6,255 nucleotides of DNA. It comes from an uncultured Lachnospiraceae bacterium (GTDB lineage Bacteria; Bacillota; Clostridia; Lachnospirales; Lachnospiraceae). The notes beneath the pieces were generated by a model that was given only the letters and a program-made list of their open reading frames with translations, was not told where the DNA came from and did not search any database. The DNA is taken from positions 1 through 6,255 of the forward strand of contig CAJTZH010000120.1 in the NCBI GenBank assembly GCA_910584325.1. The letters run 5' to 3'. This document shows positions 6,241 to 6,255 of this stretch, piece after piece (within the stretch, counting starts at the first letter, position 1; every line of letters starts with the position of its first letter). The position numbers and the translations under genes are program-made.

Positions 6241-6255
6241 TTTTTTGCGCCCAAA

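Noticed and set aside
6220..6255. Possible integrative-element attachment site at the 3' end of tRNA-Arg
   Set aside because: tRNA 3' ends are common integration sites, but the window ends 15 bases later, with no integrase gene and no second copy of the tRNA end.

Overview
The window looks like a stretch of chromosome from a low-to-moderate GC Gram-positive bacterium of the class Clostridia, most likely Lachnospiraceae. This is inferred from the protein variants (acetyl-type MetA, a divergent LigA form, an RluF-like synthase), strong GGAGG-like ribosome binding sites, a tRNA without an encoded CCA, and short intergenic gaps. No CRISPR array, insertion sequence, prophage or integron was seen.

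Layout, left to right. (1) The minus strand from the left edge to 733 holds the N-terminal half of threonine synthase (thrC), cut by the window edge. (2) On the minus strand, 800-1588 holds a 262-residue protein with an AP2-like domain at each end and, between them, what looks like an HNH nuclease remnant that has lost its catalytic residues. (3) On the plus strand, 1704-2609 holds homoserine O-acyltransferase (metA), whose Glu111 predicts acetyl-CoA use. (4) The 23-base gap between the convergent metA and ligA is filled by a hairpin terminator. (5) The minus-strand cluster 6025-2633 reads, in transcription order: a membrane-anchored protein of unknown function, an RluF-like 23S rRNA pseudouridine synthase, and NAD-dependent DNA ligase (ligA). 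Gaps of 9 and 12 bases and a single good promoter at 6083-6111 suggest one operon. (6) On the plus strand, 6168-6240 is tRNA-Arg(CCG) with its own promoter, divergent from the operon.

How the genes work together. thrC and metA are the committed steps of the two routes that use homoserine, to threonine and to methionine, so the left half is a homoserine branch-point neighbourhood with a putative DNA-binding protein between the two enzymes. The right half is housekeeping: rRNA modification, DNA joining and a tRNA.

The two most interesting points are the LigA sequence, where several positions invariant in canonical LigA are changed (including Thr where the motif IV Lys is expected), and the AP2-degenerate HNH-AP2 protein, which could be a homing endonuclease turned regulator. 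I found no clear evidence of a new multi-gene system. No gene-free stretch exceeds 300 bases.
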